Assembly (NCBI RefSeq): GCF_018595685.2
Contig: NZ_CP092334.1
Span: forward strand, 648,001 to 712,000
DNA from: Flavihumibacter rivuli
Lineage (GTDB): Bacteria; Bacteroidota; Bacteroidia; Chitinophagales; Chitinophagaceae
DNA: 64,000 bases
Direction: 5' to 3'
The notes under the pieces are model-generated. The model was not told where the DNA came from. It searched no databases and was given only the letters and a program-made list of their open reading frames with translations. The position numbers and the translations under genes are program-made. Shown here piece after piece: positions 1 through 8,471 of the stretch; positions within the stretch are counted from its first letter, which is position 1, and the number at the start of each line of letters is the position of its first letter.

Positions 1-252
1 TCAGGGCTCTGACGCTGGGGGTGGCCGTGCTTGCACTGAAGCCCGATCCGTGTTACTTCTGCTGGAAGTCCCTCTGATGGTTATTTTAAAACCTGGACCT
101 TTACCAGACTATCCTGAGCGGAAAACTGTCACCACTAGTCCAAGCCTCATTAGTTATTTTTAACTCTTGCCGGCCAGCCTGACCTAAAGTATGCCTGCCT
201 TCACTTAGCGAGCTTCGACCTTACTCAGCAAACCAGGTTGGTAAAATTGGGT
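1..252 (-). other. Partial ORF-less integron cassette (copy 1 of 3)
   Basis: This stretch is the start-proximal part of a cassette that occurs twice more at 1953-2371 and 2503-2923. The similarity begins at base 1 and runs to the core GTTATAGGCC (minus strand, 253-262). The rest of the cassette and its attC lie left of the window. No reading frame of useful length is seen on either strand, and stop codons occur in all minus-strand frames. The three copies differ by scattered substitutions and by one replaced block, so they are old copies and not a recent duplication. Function unknown. Confidence 0.7.
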
Positions 253-389
253 GGCCTATAACGTTTTCGGGCTTTGCGTTCGGGCGGGTTTCGGAGCACA
301 AAACAGTCAACCAGTACTGCACTTGAATAGAAGCACAAAGCTCCAAGTTTGCACGTCACCCCGCCTGACGCAAAACCCGTGTTATGTGT
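253..389 (-). repeat. attC site 1 (cassette A)
   Basis: Imperfect palindrome of 137 bp. The left arm has GGGCTTTGCGTTCGGGCGGG and the right arm CCCGCCTGACGCAAAACCC, which pair. The outer core at 381-389 (GTTATGTGT) is identical to the first bases of cassette A read on the minus strand at 1132-1124. It is almost identical to attC 12 at 9875-10011, although the two serve unrelated genes. Confidence 0.85.
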
Positions 390-400
390 AGCCTTTCTTT

Positions 401-1117
401 TCATTCTATTGTGTATCTGCTGTAAGGATGAGGAGTTCCGCCAAGTTCAACTTGTAGTTTTTGAAAATAGAATCCCATTCCTCTATTTGGTATCCAGTCG
501 TAAAACGATGCAATTTCTTTTTCATAACCAGTTTTTTCAACTGCTTTGATGAAATCAGCATATATTCCTGTTATATGTAATGAATCTTGGCTCATTCGAA
601 TTGTATTTATTAGTCGAATGATTTGGAAATTTTCTTCGTCAGTTATTTCAGCTAGTCTTTTTTTCTTGAGAATTGCTGTTGACTCATTAACCTTTAATTC
701 AAATTGTTTTTTTGTTAAAGCATTCTTTGAGTCCATATTTGGTTTCTTAAGAATGTCGTAACGCTTCTTACTTATATATTGCCAGTCTTTGTGATTTGGT
801 GAATAGTCATAAAAATTGTCAAGGTCAATAAGCATTGAATCTTTGTCCAACAGATAGTATTCGTTCAATGTCCCGCTAGTATTTTCAAATCCAGTGATTA
901 TATGAATTGTGTCTGACTTTATTGTATATTTCCCGGTATAAACTGGGCTTCCAAAATGCCCTGAAGATGTCCTTTTGTAAGTTCCGTCTTTATGAAACTC
1001 ATAAGTCCAAGAAGTCATGGCCCATTGTCCAGAAAATTTTTTATCAAAAGTCTGTCCGTTGACTATGTTAGATATAGTCAATATTAAAAGTGTCGATATA
1101 TTTCGTAGTGTCGTCAT
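401..1117 (-). CDS. Secreted protein of unknown function (cassette A)
   Basis: I do not recognise the family of this 238-residue protein. It begins with a signal peptide (MTTLRNIS, then a hydrophobic stretch ending near NGQ). An N-terminal region follows with the pattern GQW, YEF, DGTY, GKYTI, DTI, as in small lipocalin-like or META-like beta-sheet domains. The C-terminal half is more helical and charged. I chose the ATG at 1117 because it gives a clean signal peptide and lies 15 bases after the cassette core GTTATGTGT. The longer frame to 1159 would run through the attC. The stop lies about ten bases from attC 1. Location is probably periplasm or cell surface. Confidence 0.75.
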   Translation of the reverse strand: MTTLRNISTLLILTISNIVNGQTFDKKFSGQWAMTSWTYEFHKDGTYKRTSSGHFGSPVYTGKYTIKSDTIHIITGFENTSGTLNEYYLLDKDSMLIDLDNFYDYSPNHKDWQYISKKRYDILKKPNMDSKNALTKKQFELKVNESTAILKKKRLAEITDEENFQIIRLINTIRMSQDSLHITGIYADFIKAVEKTGYEKEIASFYDWIPNRGMGFYFQKLQVELGGTPHPYSRYTIE

Positions 1118-1123
1118 AAGGTT

Positions 1124-1324
1124 ACACATAACGAAAGCGGCTTGGCGATGTAGCGGCATTTGATAATCGTCAGCCCGTATCCGCTGCTAAATTTATAAAT
1201 AAACATTCATTTTATATTCTATTGCTCGGCGTTATTCTTCGGCTTGAAATTAAGCCGAATAGCGAACAAAAAGATGAGTATATATACGTCGCCCCGCCAT
1301 ATTGCCAAACCGCCTGTTGGCTGC
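1124..1324 (-). repeat. attC site 2 (cassette B)
   Basis: Palindrome of about 201 bp. The arms GCGGCTTGGCGATGTAGCGGC and CCGCCATATTGCCAAACCGC pair imperfectly. The outer core GTTGGCTGC at 1316-1324 equals the start of cassette B on the minus strand (1821-1813). It is closely related to attC 10 at 8266-8467. Confidence 0.85.
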
Positions 1325-1328
1325 AGTA

Positions 1329-1805
1329 TTATTGTGCTGCTGCATAAACATGTCCAGCAATAGAAATTGTATCTGAATACGTTTCTGTCCACCGGTGAAG
1401 TACAGATATTTTTACTTTCATAAACCCCTTTAAGTTATCTCCTTTGTCATAAGATGCTTTGTCTAATTTAATACTTGGTTCTATAGCTGTAAATATTAGC
1501 TTTTTGTATGAGCTATCTGTAATCGAAAATAGTTGTTCGAACTGTACGCTTAAGTTTTCTTTGACTTTAAGGATATTCAACTGGTAATTGGAAGATGAAT
1601 CAGTAACTTTCAAAAATAATGAGTCACTTTTCTTTACAGCTTCACACTTGGTTAGCTCTACCTGATTACTGTCGGAGAAATAAATTAAGACGCTTGATTT
1701 AGGGTCGGGGAATTCTCCATAGTTTTTCCTAACATTTTTTTTGTTACTTGTCTCGCAGGAAAATAAAAATAGACAGAATGATATTTTTAAAAATATATGG
1801 TTCAT
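1329..1805 (-). CDS. Small lipoprotein of unknown function (cassette B)
   Basis: This is a 158-residue protein with a lipoprotein signal, MNHIFLKISFCLFLFSC, where the Cys at residue 17 is the likely lipidation site. The mature part is Lys/Ser/Asp-rich with alternating beta-type segments. No known domain is recognised. The ATG at 1805 is preferred over the in-frame ATG at 1820 because the latter lies inside the attC core. The stop codon is only four bases from attC 2. It is probably anchored in the outer or inner membrane. Confidence 0.75.
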   Translation of the reverse strand: MNHIFLKISFCLFLFSCETSNKKNVRKNYGEFPDPKSSVLIYFSDSNQVELTKCEAVKKSDSLFLKVTDSSSNYQLNILKVKENLSVQFEQLFSITDSSYKKLIFTAIEPSIKLDKASYDKGDNLKGFMKVKISVLHRWTETYSDTISIAGHVYAAAQ

Positions 1806-1812
1806 AATGGTC

Positions 1813-1952
1813 GCAGCCAACGTTAAGGGATTGGTGCCGGGGCGGTCCCCGTGTTACCCTGGCTGGTGATTTATGCTGTTGTCAAATAAAGATCCGAATG
1901 TTGAGCCCTTGATCGAAAGCCCGCCATGGCACCAATACCCCTGTTATAGGCC
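1813..1952 (-). repeat. attC site 3 (ORF-less cassette C)
   Basis: 140-bp palindrome with arms GGGATTGGTGCCGGGGCGG and CCGCCATGGCACCAATACCCC. The outer core GTTATAGGCC at 1943-1952 is identical to the start of cassette C (2371-2362 on minus). It is nearly identical to attC 4 and attC 8. Confidence 0.88.
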
Positions 1953-2371
1953 GCAACCTCCCGATATGCATCTGGATAACTATTGCTAGCCGGCCCATGA
2001 CTATTTTGTCCAACTTTGTTGGAGTTGTTGTCTGGGGTGGGGTATAGGCGGATCATTACTTTTATCCGTTTATTTGTTTTGGTTAGGTTTACCGAGCTAC
2101 TCTGACTGATCAGGGCTCTGACGCTGGGGGTGGCCGTGCTTGCACTGAAGCCCGATCCGTGTTACATCTGCTGGAAGCCCCTCTGACGGTTATTTTTAAA
2201 CCAGGCCCCTTACCAGACTATCCTGAACAGGAAGCTGTCACCACTAGTCCAAGCCTCATTAATTATTTTTAACTCTTGCCGGCCAGCCTGACCTAAAGTA
2301 TGCCTGCCTTTAATTAGCGAGCGTCGACCTTACTCGGCAAAATTGGTTGTTGCAATTGGGTGGCCTATAAC
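1953..2371 (-). other. ORF-less integron cassette (copy 2 of 3)
   Basis: A complete cassette of about 420 bp without a gene of normal size. On the minus strand a short frame starts at 2056 (MIRLYPTPDNNSNKVGQNSHG) and runs on through the attC to 1871, 61 codons in all. The next copy shares these first residues, with two of three base changes silent, but then loses one base and changes frame. About 300 bp of leader precede this frame. It could be a decayed small gene, a regulatory RNA or a promoter cassette; the sequence does not decide. Confidence 0.6.
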
Positions 2372-2502
2372 GCCAGGGGATTGGTGCCGGGGCGGACCCC
2401 GTGTTACCCTGGCTGATGATTTATGCTGCTGTCAAATATAGTTCCGAATGTTGAGCCTTTGTTCGAAAGCCCGCCATGGCAGCAATACCCATGTTATAGG
2501 CC
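2362..2502 (-). repeat. attC site 4 (ORF-less cassette D)
   Basis: 141-bp palindrome of the same subtype as attC 3 and attC 8 (arms GGGATTGGTGCCGGGGCGG and CCGCCATGGCAGCAATACCC). The outer core GTTATAGGCC at 2493-2502 equals the start of cassette D (2923-2914 on minus). Confidence 0.88.
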
Positions 2503-2923
2503 GCAACCACCCGATATGCATCATGATAACTATTGCTGGCCGGCCATGACTATTTTGTCCAACTTTGTTTGAGTTGTTGTCTGGGGTAGGGTATAGGCGG
2601 CTCATTACTTTTATCCTTTTATTTGTTTTGGTTATGATTACCGAACTACTCTGATTGATCAGGGCTCTGACGCTGGGGGTGGCCGTGCTTGCACTGAAGC
2701 CTGATCCGTGTTACTTCTGCTGGAAGCCCCTCTATTGGTTATTTAAGAACCAGGCTCCTTACCAGACTATCCTCAGCGGGAAACTCTCCATCGTAAATTA
2801 TATCTGAATAGGCTATTTATAGATCAATTGCCGGCCAGCCGGACCTAATGCATGCCTGCCTTTAATTAGCGAGCGTCGACCTTACTCGGCAAAATTGGTT
2901 GTTGCAATTGGGTGGCCTATAAC
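2503..2923 (-). other. ORF-less integron cassette (copy 3 of 3)
   Basis: Third copy of the gene-free cassette, arranged head-to-tail with copy 2. Most of it matches copies 1 and 2, but a block around 2787-2830 is unrelated to the corresponding segment in the others. Its version of the short minus-strand frame (starting near 2604, MSRLYPTPDNN) shifts frame after SHG relative to copy 2. No other coding signal is seen. Confidence 0.6.
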
Positions 2924-3113
2924 GAGCAGGGCTTTATGCAGGTTGGGAATTAGTATTCCGTCTGCCCACAACCGTTGCTGATTGAAAATATAAAGTTGAA
3001 TTTAAGAACTAAAGCTCAAAGTTATTTGTCCAGCCCGAACCACAGCCTGGCTTTACAATTAGTTGATGTTGCAAGGTCAAGCCCAAATTGCATAAAACCC
3101 AATGTTGTATGCC
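2914..3113 (-). repeat. attC site 5 (cassette E)
   Basis: 200-bp palindrome whose arms contain AGGGCTTTATGCAGGTTGGG and CCCAAATTGCATAAAACCC. The outer core GTTGTATGCC at 3104-3113 matches the start of cassette E (3655-3646 on minus). It is closely related to attC 16 at 15034-15233. Confidence 0.87.
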
Positions 3114-3116
3114 GTT

Positions 3117-3650
3117 TTAGTCACCCGTAATCAGCACTTCGACAATTGATTTCCGCCGATATGAATTCTGTTTAGTAAATGGTGTGTCAAACAATGGTTC
3201 GTTGTTTTTGTCATAAAGATTAAAATAATTTATGACCCTTATTTCATCTCTTGTCAAAGCTTTGATTTTACTGTAAATCAGTCGAAGTTTAAAATTGCCT
3301 ATGCTGTCAATGGACTCCAGATATTGTCGGTAAAACCAATTATTAAACCCATCGTCATCTCTGTGCTCAACAAATTTAATAGACTTGTCAGTTACTGCTA
3401 TTAAAACAGTATCAATCTTAATACCACCAAAAGAACGATTATAAAAATCAAATTGAACTTTTGGTCCAACGTGAGTTTCATTTAAATCGACTGTCTTGAC
3501 GTACCGAATGTCAGACCCGTCTTGTGAAAAACTACAAAATGAAATTATCAAGCAGAGTAGAGTATAAAAAAAGCGCTTATTGAATTTTTTCAATGTAGGA
3601 AAATATTTGTCTTTAAACTTTGGTATTATGGGGTGTCCAAAAAATGGCAT
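3117..3650 (-). CDS. Secreted protein of unknown function (cassette E)
   Basis: This 177-residue protein has a hydrophobic signal segment at about residues 25-40 (FFYTLLCLIISFCSFSQ) after a basic N-terminal extension. The rest is hydrophilic with beta-type patterning, and no family is recognised. The likeliest ATG at 3650 lies inside the recombination core (GTTGTATGCC), so the first codon belongs to the attC-derived sequence. A later internal start nearer the signal peptide is also possible but not ATG. The stop touches attC 5. Confidence 0.7.
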   Translation of the reverse strand: MPFFGHPIIPKFKDKYFPTLKKFNKRFFYTLLCLIISFCSFSQDGSDIRYVKTVDLNETHVGPKVQFDFYNRSFGGIKIDTVLIAVTDKSIKFVEHRDDDGFNNWFYRQYLESIDSIGNFKLRLIYSKIKALTRDEIRVINYFNLYDKNNEPLFDTPFTKQNSYRRKSIVEVLITGD

Positions 3651-3784
3651 ACAACGTTTAACGGCTTGCTGCTGTGCTGGCATTAGCATTGTATCAGCCG
3701 AATAACTTACTAAAGTTAAACAGAATTACAAATGAAGAGGTGATAGATGTCAGCCAGCATAGCAGCAAGCCGATGTTGGCGGTT
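3646..3784 (-). repeat. attC site 6 (cassette F)
   Basis: 139-bp palindrome with arms ACGGCTTGCTGCTGTGCTGGC and GCCAGCATAGCAGCAAGCCG, a very good pair. The outer core GTTGGCGGT at 3775-3783 matches the start of cassette F (5794-5785 on minus). Its inner arms resemble those of attC 15. Confidence 0.88.
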
Positions 3785-3805
3785 CGTGCTTTTGTGTCGT
3801 GATGA

Positions 3806-5746
3806 TTAGAACAATTTATTTATTTCAATGAAAACCTTCTCAAAATTGTCAAGCGTTTGTTTTTCAAAGTACGAAGCGTTCACTCCTTTTGCAGCAAGTC
3901 TATTAGCTGGTCTATAATGATTAAATGGTTCTTGGATTTGAATTAATATTGGTTTTATTTTTTCATTCAAGTCAGACACTTGAAGAGGCTTAGCTGGGAA
4001 AGCCTCGTTGTAAATTTTTAAATAGTCTTCTTTAGTAAACAAATCTTCAATGTCTGCTGTCGAGTAATCGGGTAAGAAGTTACTAAAAAATATCACCTTT
4101 TTCTCTGATATAAGTTTTTGCTCAATGAGGTCATCAAGCTTTGCCTTTCCTTTTGAATCACGAAATGTGTCCAACAAACAGACAATATTGAGACTACTTC
4201 CTCGCAGCAATGAAATAAAAGTCGAAACTTTATCAAGCCCACCAGTTGGAACTATTGTTATTTTGGCATCAAGCCCAATCCTTCCATTTTCCTGCAGTAT
4301 TGCCGACATTACTTGTAAATACAGTAAATCACTTGCTCCTTCAACAAGAAGGTTATTCTTTGATACAAAAAGGTTTTGAGCTATGTCATAACCCAATGCA
4401 GCTTGAAGTGGGAAAAGTGTATTCGGGTCTTTTTCTTGAACACTTTCCGATATAACCGAACCACTTTCTGTTTCAAGAACGGTTCTTACTTTATGTAAGT
4501 CCTTGGACTCAATCATAAAAGGAGAGTGCGTCGTGTATATTATTTGATAATCCTCCGACAAATCATTCAAAAAGTGCAACAAATTCGCTTGAGCGGAAGC
4601 ATGTAAATTAAGTCCAGGTTCGTCGAGGAGCAGTATATAATTACTGTCCTTATCTTCTTGAATTTTCTTAAACCAAACTAAGAATGAAAAGAACCAATTA
4701 AACCCTTTGCTTCGATTTTTTAATGGAAGAGAAACACCAGAGCGTCTATTTTTTACTCTTATATCAAGTACGTGTTCAATAACCTTGACATCTGTGACTT
4801 TTACATTTTGACCATAGTTTGGTTCACGTACATTGCGTTCAACTTCTGTGGTAACTTTATCAATGTCAAAAGTTATTTCCAGATTACGGTTGGTCTCCCA
4901 ATATTTGAACAATTCAGTAGTAATTGTTGCCTGCGTGGCTTCAAGTTCTGCTTTGAAATCTTCGTAATTGTCGGCACTAACAAGTTCATCCGTGTTGATA
5001 TCTGCAAGTTCGAAAAGTGCTTTAGCCGTCTTTAGTTCCTCATCCTCAAGATTGTTTTCATTGAGCTTCTCTATACTGATCCTCGACGGTAGTGCATAAT
5101 ATTCATCATAGTATAAAAATTTAGGCAAATTCGGTCTTAAATAAACCCTCACTATGTATTCATCTAAAACATCAGTATTGAAATTGAGCTTATTTTCAAA
5201 ATACTTCTTTAGTGTTTCCAAGCCTTTGATGATATTTTCATCTTTATACTCGGCAATTACAGCTTCAAGTTGCTTGAGTGATTTTGCAGCAATCAGTTTG
5301 TCATTTAGGGCTTTACTTGAAATGCCAAGAGCAACAGTCTTTTGTTCGATGAACCTTCTAAAATCTGTTTTAAGATTGTTCCAGGTTCGCCCGTTACCAT
5401 ATTTTGTTGTAACAGATATCGAGTTTTGGGTAAAGACATCGTTACCTACATCTTGAGCTATTTTATCAAGTAGGTTTTTATTCAATGTGTATTCTGCAGT
5501 CACGGCATTTGGGTCAATGCCACTCTTATCAAGCTTCTTTTTTTCTCTACGTGGATAGTCGTGAGTAGTATTAAATTTAAATGACTCGTCCTTTTGAAAA
5601 TAGTTCGTTTTTGCGATCGCTTCGAGAGCTGATGTCTTTCCTGATTCATTCATTCCGACCAGGATGGTGATGTCATCTTCAACATCAAACTTTTGTTCGG
5701 TTTCAATGCACTTGTATTTATGTATTATAACATTTTTTAGCTTCAT
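3806..5746 (-). CDS. OLD-type ATPase/TOPRIM nuclease, predicted phage defence (cassette F)
   Basis: This 646-residue protein belongs to the overcoming-lysogenization-defect (OLD) type. An SMC/ABC-like ATPase has Walker A GMNESGKT at residues 31-38 and Walker B ILLLDEP near 370, followed by a THSP switch. A C-terminal TOPRIM domain follows, with the conserved Glu in LLVEGASD near 467 and Asp residues in LLDTFRDS near 523. Family members are DNA nucleases that act in anti-phage defence, alone (class 1) or with a UvrD-like partner as in Gabija. No helicase lies next to it, so a stand-alone class 1 role is inferred. It is by far the largest cassette gene here. The ATG at 5746 gives the canonical N-terminus. 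Confidence 0.88.
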   Translation of the reverse strand: MKLKNVIIHKYKCIETEQKFDVEDDITILVGMNESGKTSALEAIAKTNYFQKDESFKFNTTHDYPRREKKKLDKSGIDPNAVTAEYTLNKNLLDKIAQDVGNDVFTQNSISVTTKYGNGRTWNNLKTDFRRFIEQKTVALGISSKALNDKLIAAKSLKQLEAVIAEYKDENIIKGLETLKKYFENKLNFNTDVLDEYIVRVYLRPNLPKFLYYDEYYALPSRISIEKLNENNLEDEELKTAKALFELADINTDELVSADNYEDFKAELEATQATITTELFKYWETNRNLEITFDIDKVTTEVERNVREPNYGQNVKVTDVKVIEHVLDIRVKNRRSGVSLPLKNRSKGFNWFFSFLVWFKKIQEDKDSNYILLLDEPGLNLHASAQANLLHFLNDLSEDYQIIYTTHSPFMIESKDLHKVRTVLETESGSVISESVQEKDPNTLFPLQAALGYDIAQNLFVSKNNLLVEGASDLLYLQVMSAILQENGRIGLDAKITIVPTGGLDKVSTFISLLRGSSLNIVCLLDTFRDSKGKAKLDDLIEQKLISEKKVIFFSNFLPDYSTADIEDLFTKEDYLKIYNEAFPAKPLQVSDLNEKIKPILIQIQEPFNHYRPANRLAAKGVNASYFEKQTLDNFEKVFIEINKLF

Positions 5747-5784
5747 ATGTCGAATTTAGGGATTTTCGGGGTGTACAATAGCAT

Positions 5785-5922
5785 GACCGCCAACGGGAAG
5801 GGGCTTTGCGTTCGTGTGGGCATTACCCTCCGTCAGCCTAAATTTATTACTATTGTTGAATAGAGAAAAGCAGTTTAGCCTTCATTCGTCTGCCCACATG
5901 ACGCAAAACCCATGTTACCTGC
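5785..5922 (-). repeat. attC site 7 (cassette G)
   Basis: 138-bp palindrome with arms GGGGCTTTGCGTTCGTGTGGGC and GCCCACATGACGCAAAACCC. The outer core GTTACCTGC at 5914-5922 is identical to the start of cassette G (6482-6474 on minus). Confidence 0.87.
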
Positions 5923-5944
5923 ATGGCCTTTGTCAAGAGGCAAA

Positions 5945-6451
5945 CTATTTCGCAAATTCAACTCTTTGAGTATTCAATCCTTCAATGTCTACTCCAAGTT
6001 TATTACCACCTGTTGGTTCAGCCCAAAAAACAATAGAGTTATTCTTGTCCTTAAACTCAAAGTGGCCGTCTTCCGTTGCACCCGCTCTCCACGTCCCTTG
6101 TCCATAAAAACGGATATAATTGTTTTTGTCGAGTTGAAAAGTATTATCTGTTTTTAAAACTAAATGCGGTTGTCTATTATCACTACCTGAATTTTCTGAG
6201 CTGCTCGGCCAAACCATAACGTAAGTTCCTGCATACTCCTTCTCTACTTTCTTGTTCAGTCTTGGGATATGGATGTCATAAAACCAACATGTAAGCGCAT
6301 AAAGTGAAAACGGCACAACCGCAACACCCAGTCCGATTTTGAACAATCGTTTAGATTTTCGAAAAATAGCAAGCACGAAGAAGAAAAGGGCAAGTAATGC
6401 TGTCAATCCTCCGATAATAAAAAAGATGATTAAAATAATCCCTTCAAACAT
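5945..6451 (-). CDS. Membrane-anchored protein of unknown function (cassette G)
   Basis: This 168-residue protein has two predicted transmembrane helices, at about residues 3-29 and 40-58. A soluble domain with strand-rich segments follows (GTYVMVW, LVLKTDNTF, GQGTWRAG, HFEFKD). The latter pattern recalls small lipocalin-like stress or copy-number-type sensor domains, but I cannot name a family. The ATG at 6451 is about 23 bases after the cassette core. It is probably an inner-membrane protein with a periplasmic or cytoplasmic beta domain. Confidence 0.72.
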   Translation of the reverse strand: MFEGIILIIFFIIGGLTALLALFFFVLAIFRKSKRLFKIGLGVAVVPFSLYALTCWFYDIHIPRLNKKVEKEYAGTYVMVWPSSSENSGSDNRQPHLVLKTDNTFQLDKNNYIRFYGQGTWRAGATEDGHFEFKDKNNSIVFWAEPTGGNKLGVDIEGLNTQRVEFAK

Positions 6452-6473
6452 TTAGAATGGTCGCTTTAGGCTT

Positions 6474-6612
6474 GCAGGTAACGCTAAGGGATTGGTGCTG
6501 GGGCGGTTTCCGTGTTACCCTGGCTGATGATTTATGCTGTTGTCAAATATAGTTCCGAATGTTGAGCCTTTGATCGAAAGACCGCCTTGGCACCAATACC
6601 CCTGTTATGTGC
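6474..6612 (-). repeat. attC site 8 (cassette H)
   Basis: 139-bp palindrome of the attC 3/attC 4 subtype (GGGATTGGTGCTGGGGCGG pairing with CCGCCTTGGCACCAATACCCC). The outer core GTTATGTGC at 6604-6612 is identical to the start of cassette H (7304-7296 on minus), while the interior is shared with attC 3 and attC 4. Confidence 0.88.
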
Positions 6613-6622
6613 AGTTTAATTT

Positions 6623-7255
6623 TTATTCCAAATCACTTAAACTATCCAATTCGATAATCAATCTTCCAGCATCTTCTGATAGCATATCATTTAAATACTT
6701 AGGTATTGAATCATTTCTACTGACATTAAGTAGGGAATCAACAAAATACACATGACTGTATTCGTTTGATACTAAATTTTTTGTTCCAAAATCCATCCCA
6801 CTTAGATAATTGAATTTACAATTCTTTACAAGTTGAAAAGGCCAACCAATTCCAAATTCATTGAAATATCGATTTTTAAAAATATTAAAATGTCTTCTCA
6901 TCGCACTATCCCCCATATGGAGAGAAAAAATAAATATCAAATGCTTGGCCTTGCCTTTCGGCACAACAAAATACTTGCTGTGTAAAATGGAACCCAAATT
7001 AACACTTACATCGTTAGAAGAATTATCGGACAGTACTAAACCAGACATAGGAACTCCATCTGTTTCTTGCCAATATCTATTTCCAAAACATAAATTAATA
7101 TCGGAATGGTTTGTGAACTTACATAACACCGCAATTTTCGGGGAATTTATTGTATCAATTATTATTGTCTGAATACATTCAATTTTAAAATCAATCTTCT
7201 TTGACTCGCTTTGTTTACATGAAGAAACAATTCCAACCGAAAGTAACAAAATCAA
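6623..7255 (-). CDS. Lipoprotein of unknown function (cassette H)
   Basis: A lipoprotein of about 210 residues. The signal LLLSVGIVSSC puts the lipidated Cys at residue 13 from a TTG start at 7255. No ATG fits. The frame is open upstream, and a CTG at 7267 would add RNIL-type residues typical of a longer signal peptide, so the exact start is open. The mature domain has strand-rich segments (IAVLCKFTNHSDINLCFGNRYW) that look immunoglobulin-like. No family is recognised. Confidence 0.68.
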   Translation of the reverse strand: MILLLSVGIVSSCKQSESKKIDFKIECIQTIIIDTINSPKIAVLCKFTNHSDINLCFGNRYWQETDGVPMSGLVLSDNSSNDVSVNLGSILHSKYFVVPKGKAKHLIFIFSLHMGDSAMRRHFNIFKNRYFNEFGIGWPFQLVKNCKFNYLSGMDFGTKNLVSNEYSHVYFVDSLLNVSRNDSIPKYLNDMLSEDAGRLIIELDSLSDLE

Positions 7256-7295
7256 GATATTTCTCAGGGTATTTAGGTTATAGGTTTATTAATTG

Positions 7296-7498
7296 GCACA
7301 TAACGTCCGAGGCTTGCCGCAGGGCTGGTATTTTATAACAGTGTGCCCAGCAACTGAAGCCGATTGAAAAAACTGAGGATGAAGTTATCAACTAAAAGCC
7401 AAATAGAATTCGGTCAAGCCCGATATTTGCTGATAGTAGCTCAACTGCGGATTGCTATTCCGTCCGCCAGTCTTGCGGCAAACCTTTTGTTACCAGCC
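7296..7498 (-). repeat. attC site 9 (cassette I)
   Basis: 203-bp palindrome whose arms include GAGGCTTGCCGCAGG and CTTGCGGCAAACCTTT. The outer core GTTACCAGCC at 7489-7498 is identical to the start of cassette I (8275-8266 on minus). Confidence 0.85.
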
Positions 7499-7519
7499 GA
7501 TTTGATTTCAAGCAGCTTC

Positions 7520-8260
7520 TTATTTTTTGACAAACTGGTCAAGATTATTGTCAATGTAATCAACTACTGTTTTGTAATAAACTTTCTTAAAATCGTCAGT
7601 ATAAAAATAGTCTTCAAGTACTTTTGCAGATTTTACGTCAGAGTAACCGTCTTGAAAAGATTTTGCTTTTTCCTCCCAACTAAATTTTGGGTCATTGAAT
7701 ATTTCTTTCCGTTTTCCATAACTGTCAGCAGTCCCAATAAATTCATTGAGGCACTTTTCATAGTCTTTAGCAAGAGTGTCAAGTTTTAGTTCTTTAAAAG
7801 CCTCAAGAGCTGCAAAGCAAAATTCTGGTCTGTTAAAAAAGAACTGATAGACACCTCCATTATCTGTGTCACCACCAAAGACCAAAACTGAATAAAATAC
7901 TTTCTGTCCTCTTGTTAGCTTATTAAAAAAGTCACGGGCGGATTTTGTCTGACCTTTTGCTAAAGCTGGCAATGTGTCGAAGATATTGTACATATACTCC
8001 CAAAAACGGTTGTCATACGCCTCGAAATTATCCCACGAATATTTTTTATCCAACTCGTCAAACCATTGTTTGTTGTAAGCAGGTGCAAAAAACAATTCCG
8101 TTTGATTTCCGTCATTAATGCTATAAAAGTCTGGTGGTGTCTGCGTTGTATTTTCTGTCACTTTGAGACTACTTTTTTGTCCTGTGAAATATTTGTACAG
8201 AATTATCCCTCCTGCAACAACAAGAATAAGAAGGATTTTAACTGTTAGTGAGGTCGTCAT
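7520..8260 (-). CDS. DMP19 (DUF4375)-like protein with N-terminal membrane anchor (cassette I)
   Basis: This 246-residue protein has a single membrane anchor at about residues 6-24 and then a domain resembling DMP19/DUF4375. The signature region reads NGGVYQFFFNRPE, followed by alternating Ala/Leu helices (CFAALEAFKEL) as in that family. DUF4375 proteins are small and often occur near toxin or immunity genes. Their biochemical role is poorly defined, although human-pathogen DMP19 is a DNA-mimic-type protein. The anchor is unusual for the family. The ATG at 8260 is 5 bases after the core GTTACCAGCC. The family call is from memory of the motif. Confidence 0.68.
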   Translation of the reverse strand: MTTSLTVKILLILVVAGGIILYKYFTGQKSSLKVTENTTQTPPDFYSINDGNQTELFFAPAYNKQWFDELDKKYSWDNFEAYDNRFWEYMYNIFDTLPALAKGQTKSARDFFNKLTRGQKVFYSVLVFGGDTDNGGVYQFFFNRPEFCFAALEAFKELKLDTLAKDYEKCLNEFIGTADSYGKRKEIFNDPKFSWEEKAKSFQDGYSDVKSAKVLEDYFYTDDFKKVYYKTVVDYIDNNLDQFVKK

Positions 8261-8265
8261 AAAAT

Positions 8266-8467
8266 GGCTGGTAACGATTACGGCTTGGCGATGTGGCGGT
8301 ATTTGAGAATCGTAAGCCCGTAACCGTAGCTAAATTTATATATATAAGTTCATTGTTTATTCTGTAGATCGGCGTTATTCGTCTGCTGGAACTGAGCCGA
8401 TTAGCGAATAAAAAGCTGAGAATATATTCGTCTCCCCGCCATATTGACAAACCTCCTGTTGTATGCC
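8266..8467 (-). repeat. attC site 10 (cassette J)
   Basis: 202-bp palindrome of the attC 2 subtype (CGGCTTGGCGATGTGGCGGT pairing with CCGCCATATTGACAAACC). The outer core GTTGTATGCC at 8458-8467 is identical to the start of cassette J (9047-9038 on minus). Confidence 0.86.
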
Positions 8468-8471
8468 GCAA

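Noticed and set aside
349..549. Plus-strand frames opposite cassette genes A, F and others
   Set aside because: They overlap clear minus-strand genes with signal peptides or motifs and have no independent support.
1871..2056. 61-codon frame as an ordinary gene
   Set aside because: It runs through the attC, and the second copy is out of frame after 21 codons; kept only as a possible small or decayed frame in the cassette description.
8238..8471. 77-codon minus-strand frame
   Set aside because: It lies wholly within attC 10 and appears only because the palindrome lacks stops in that frame.
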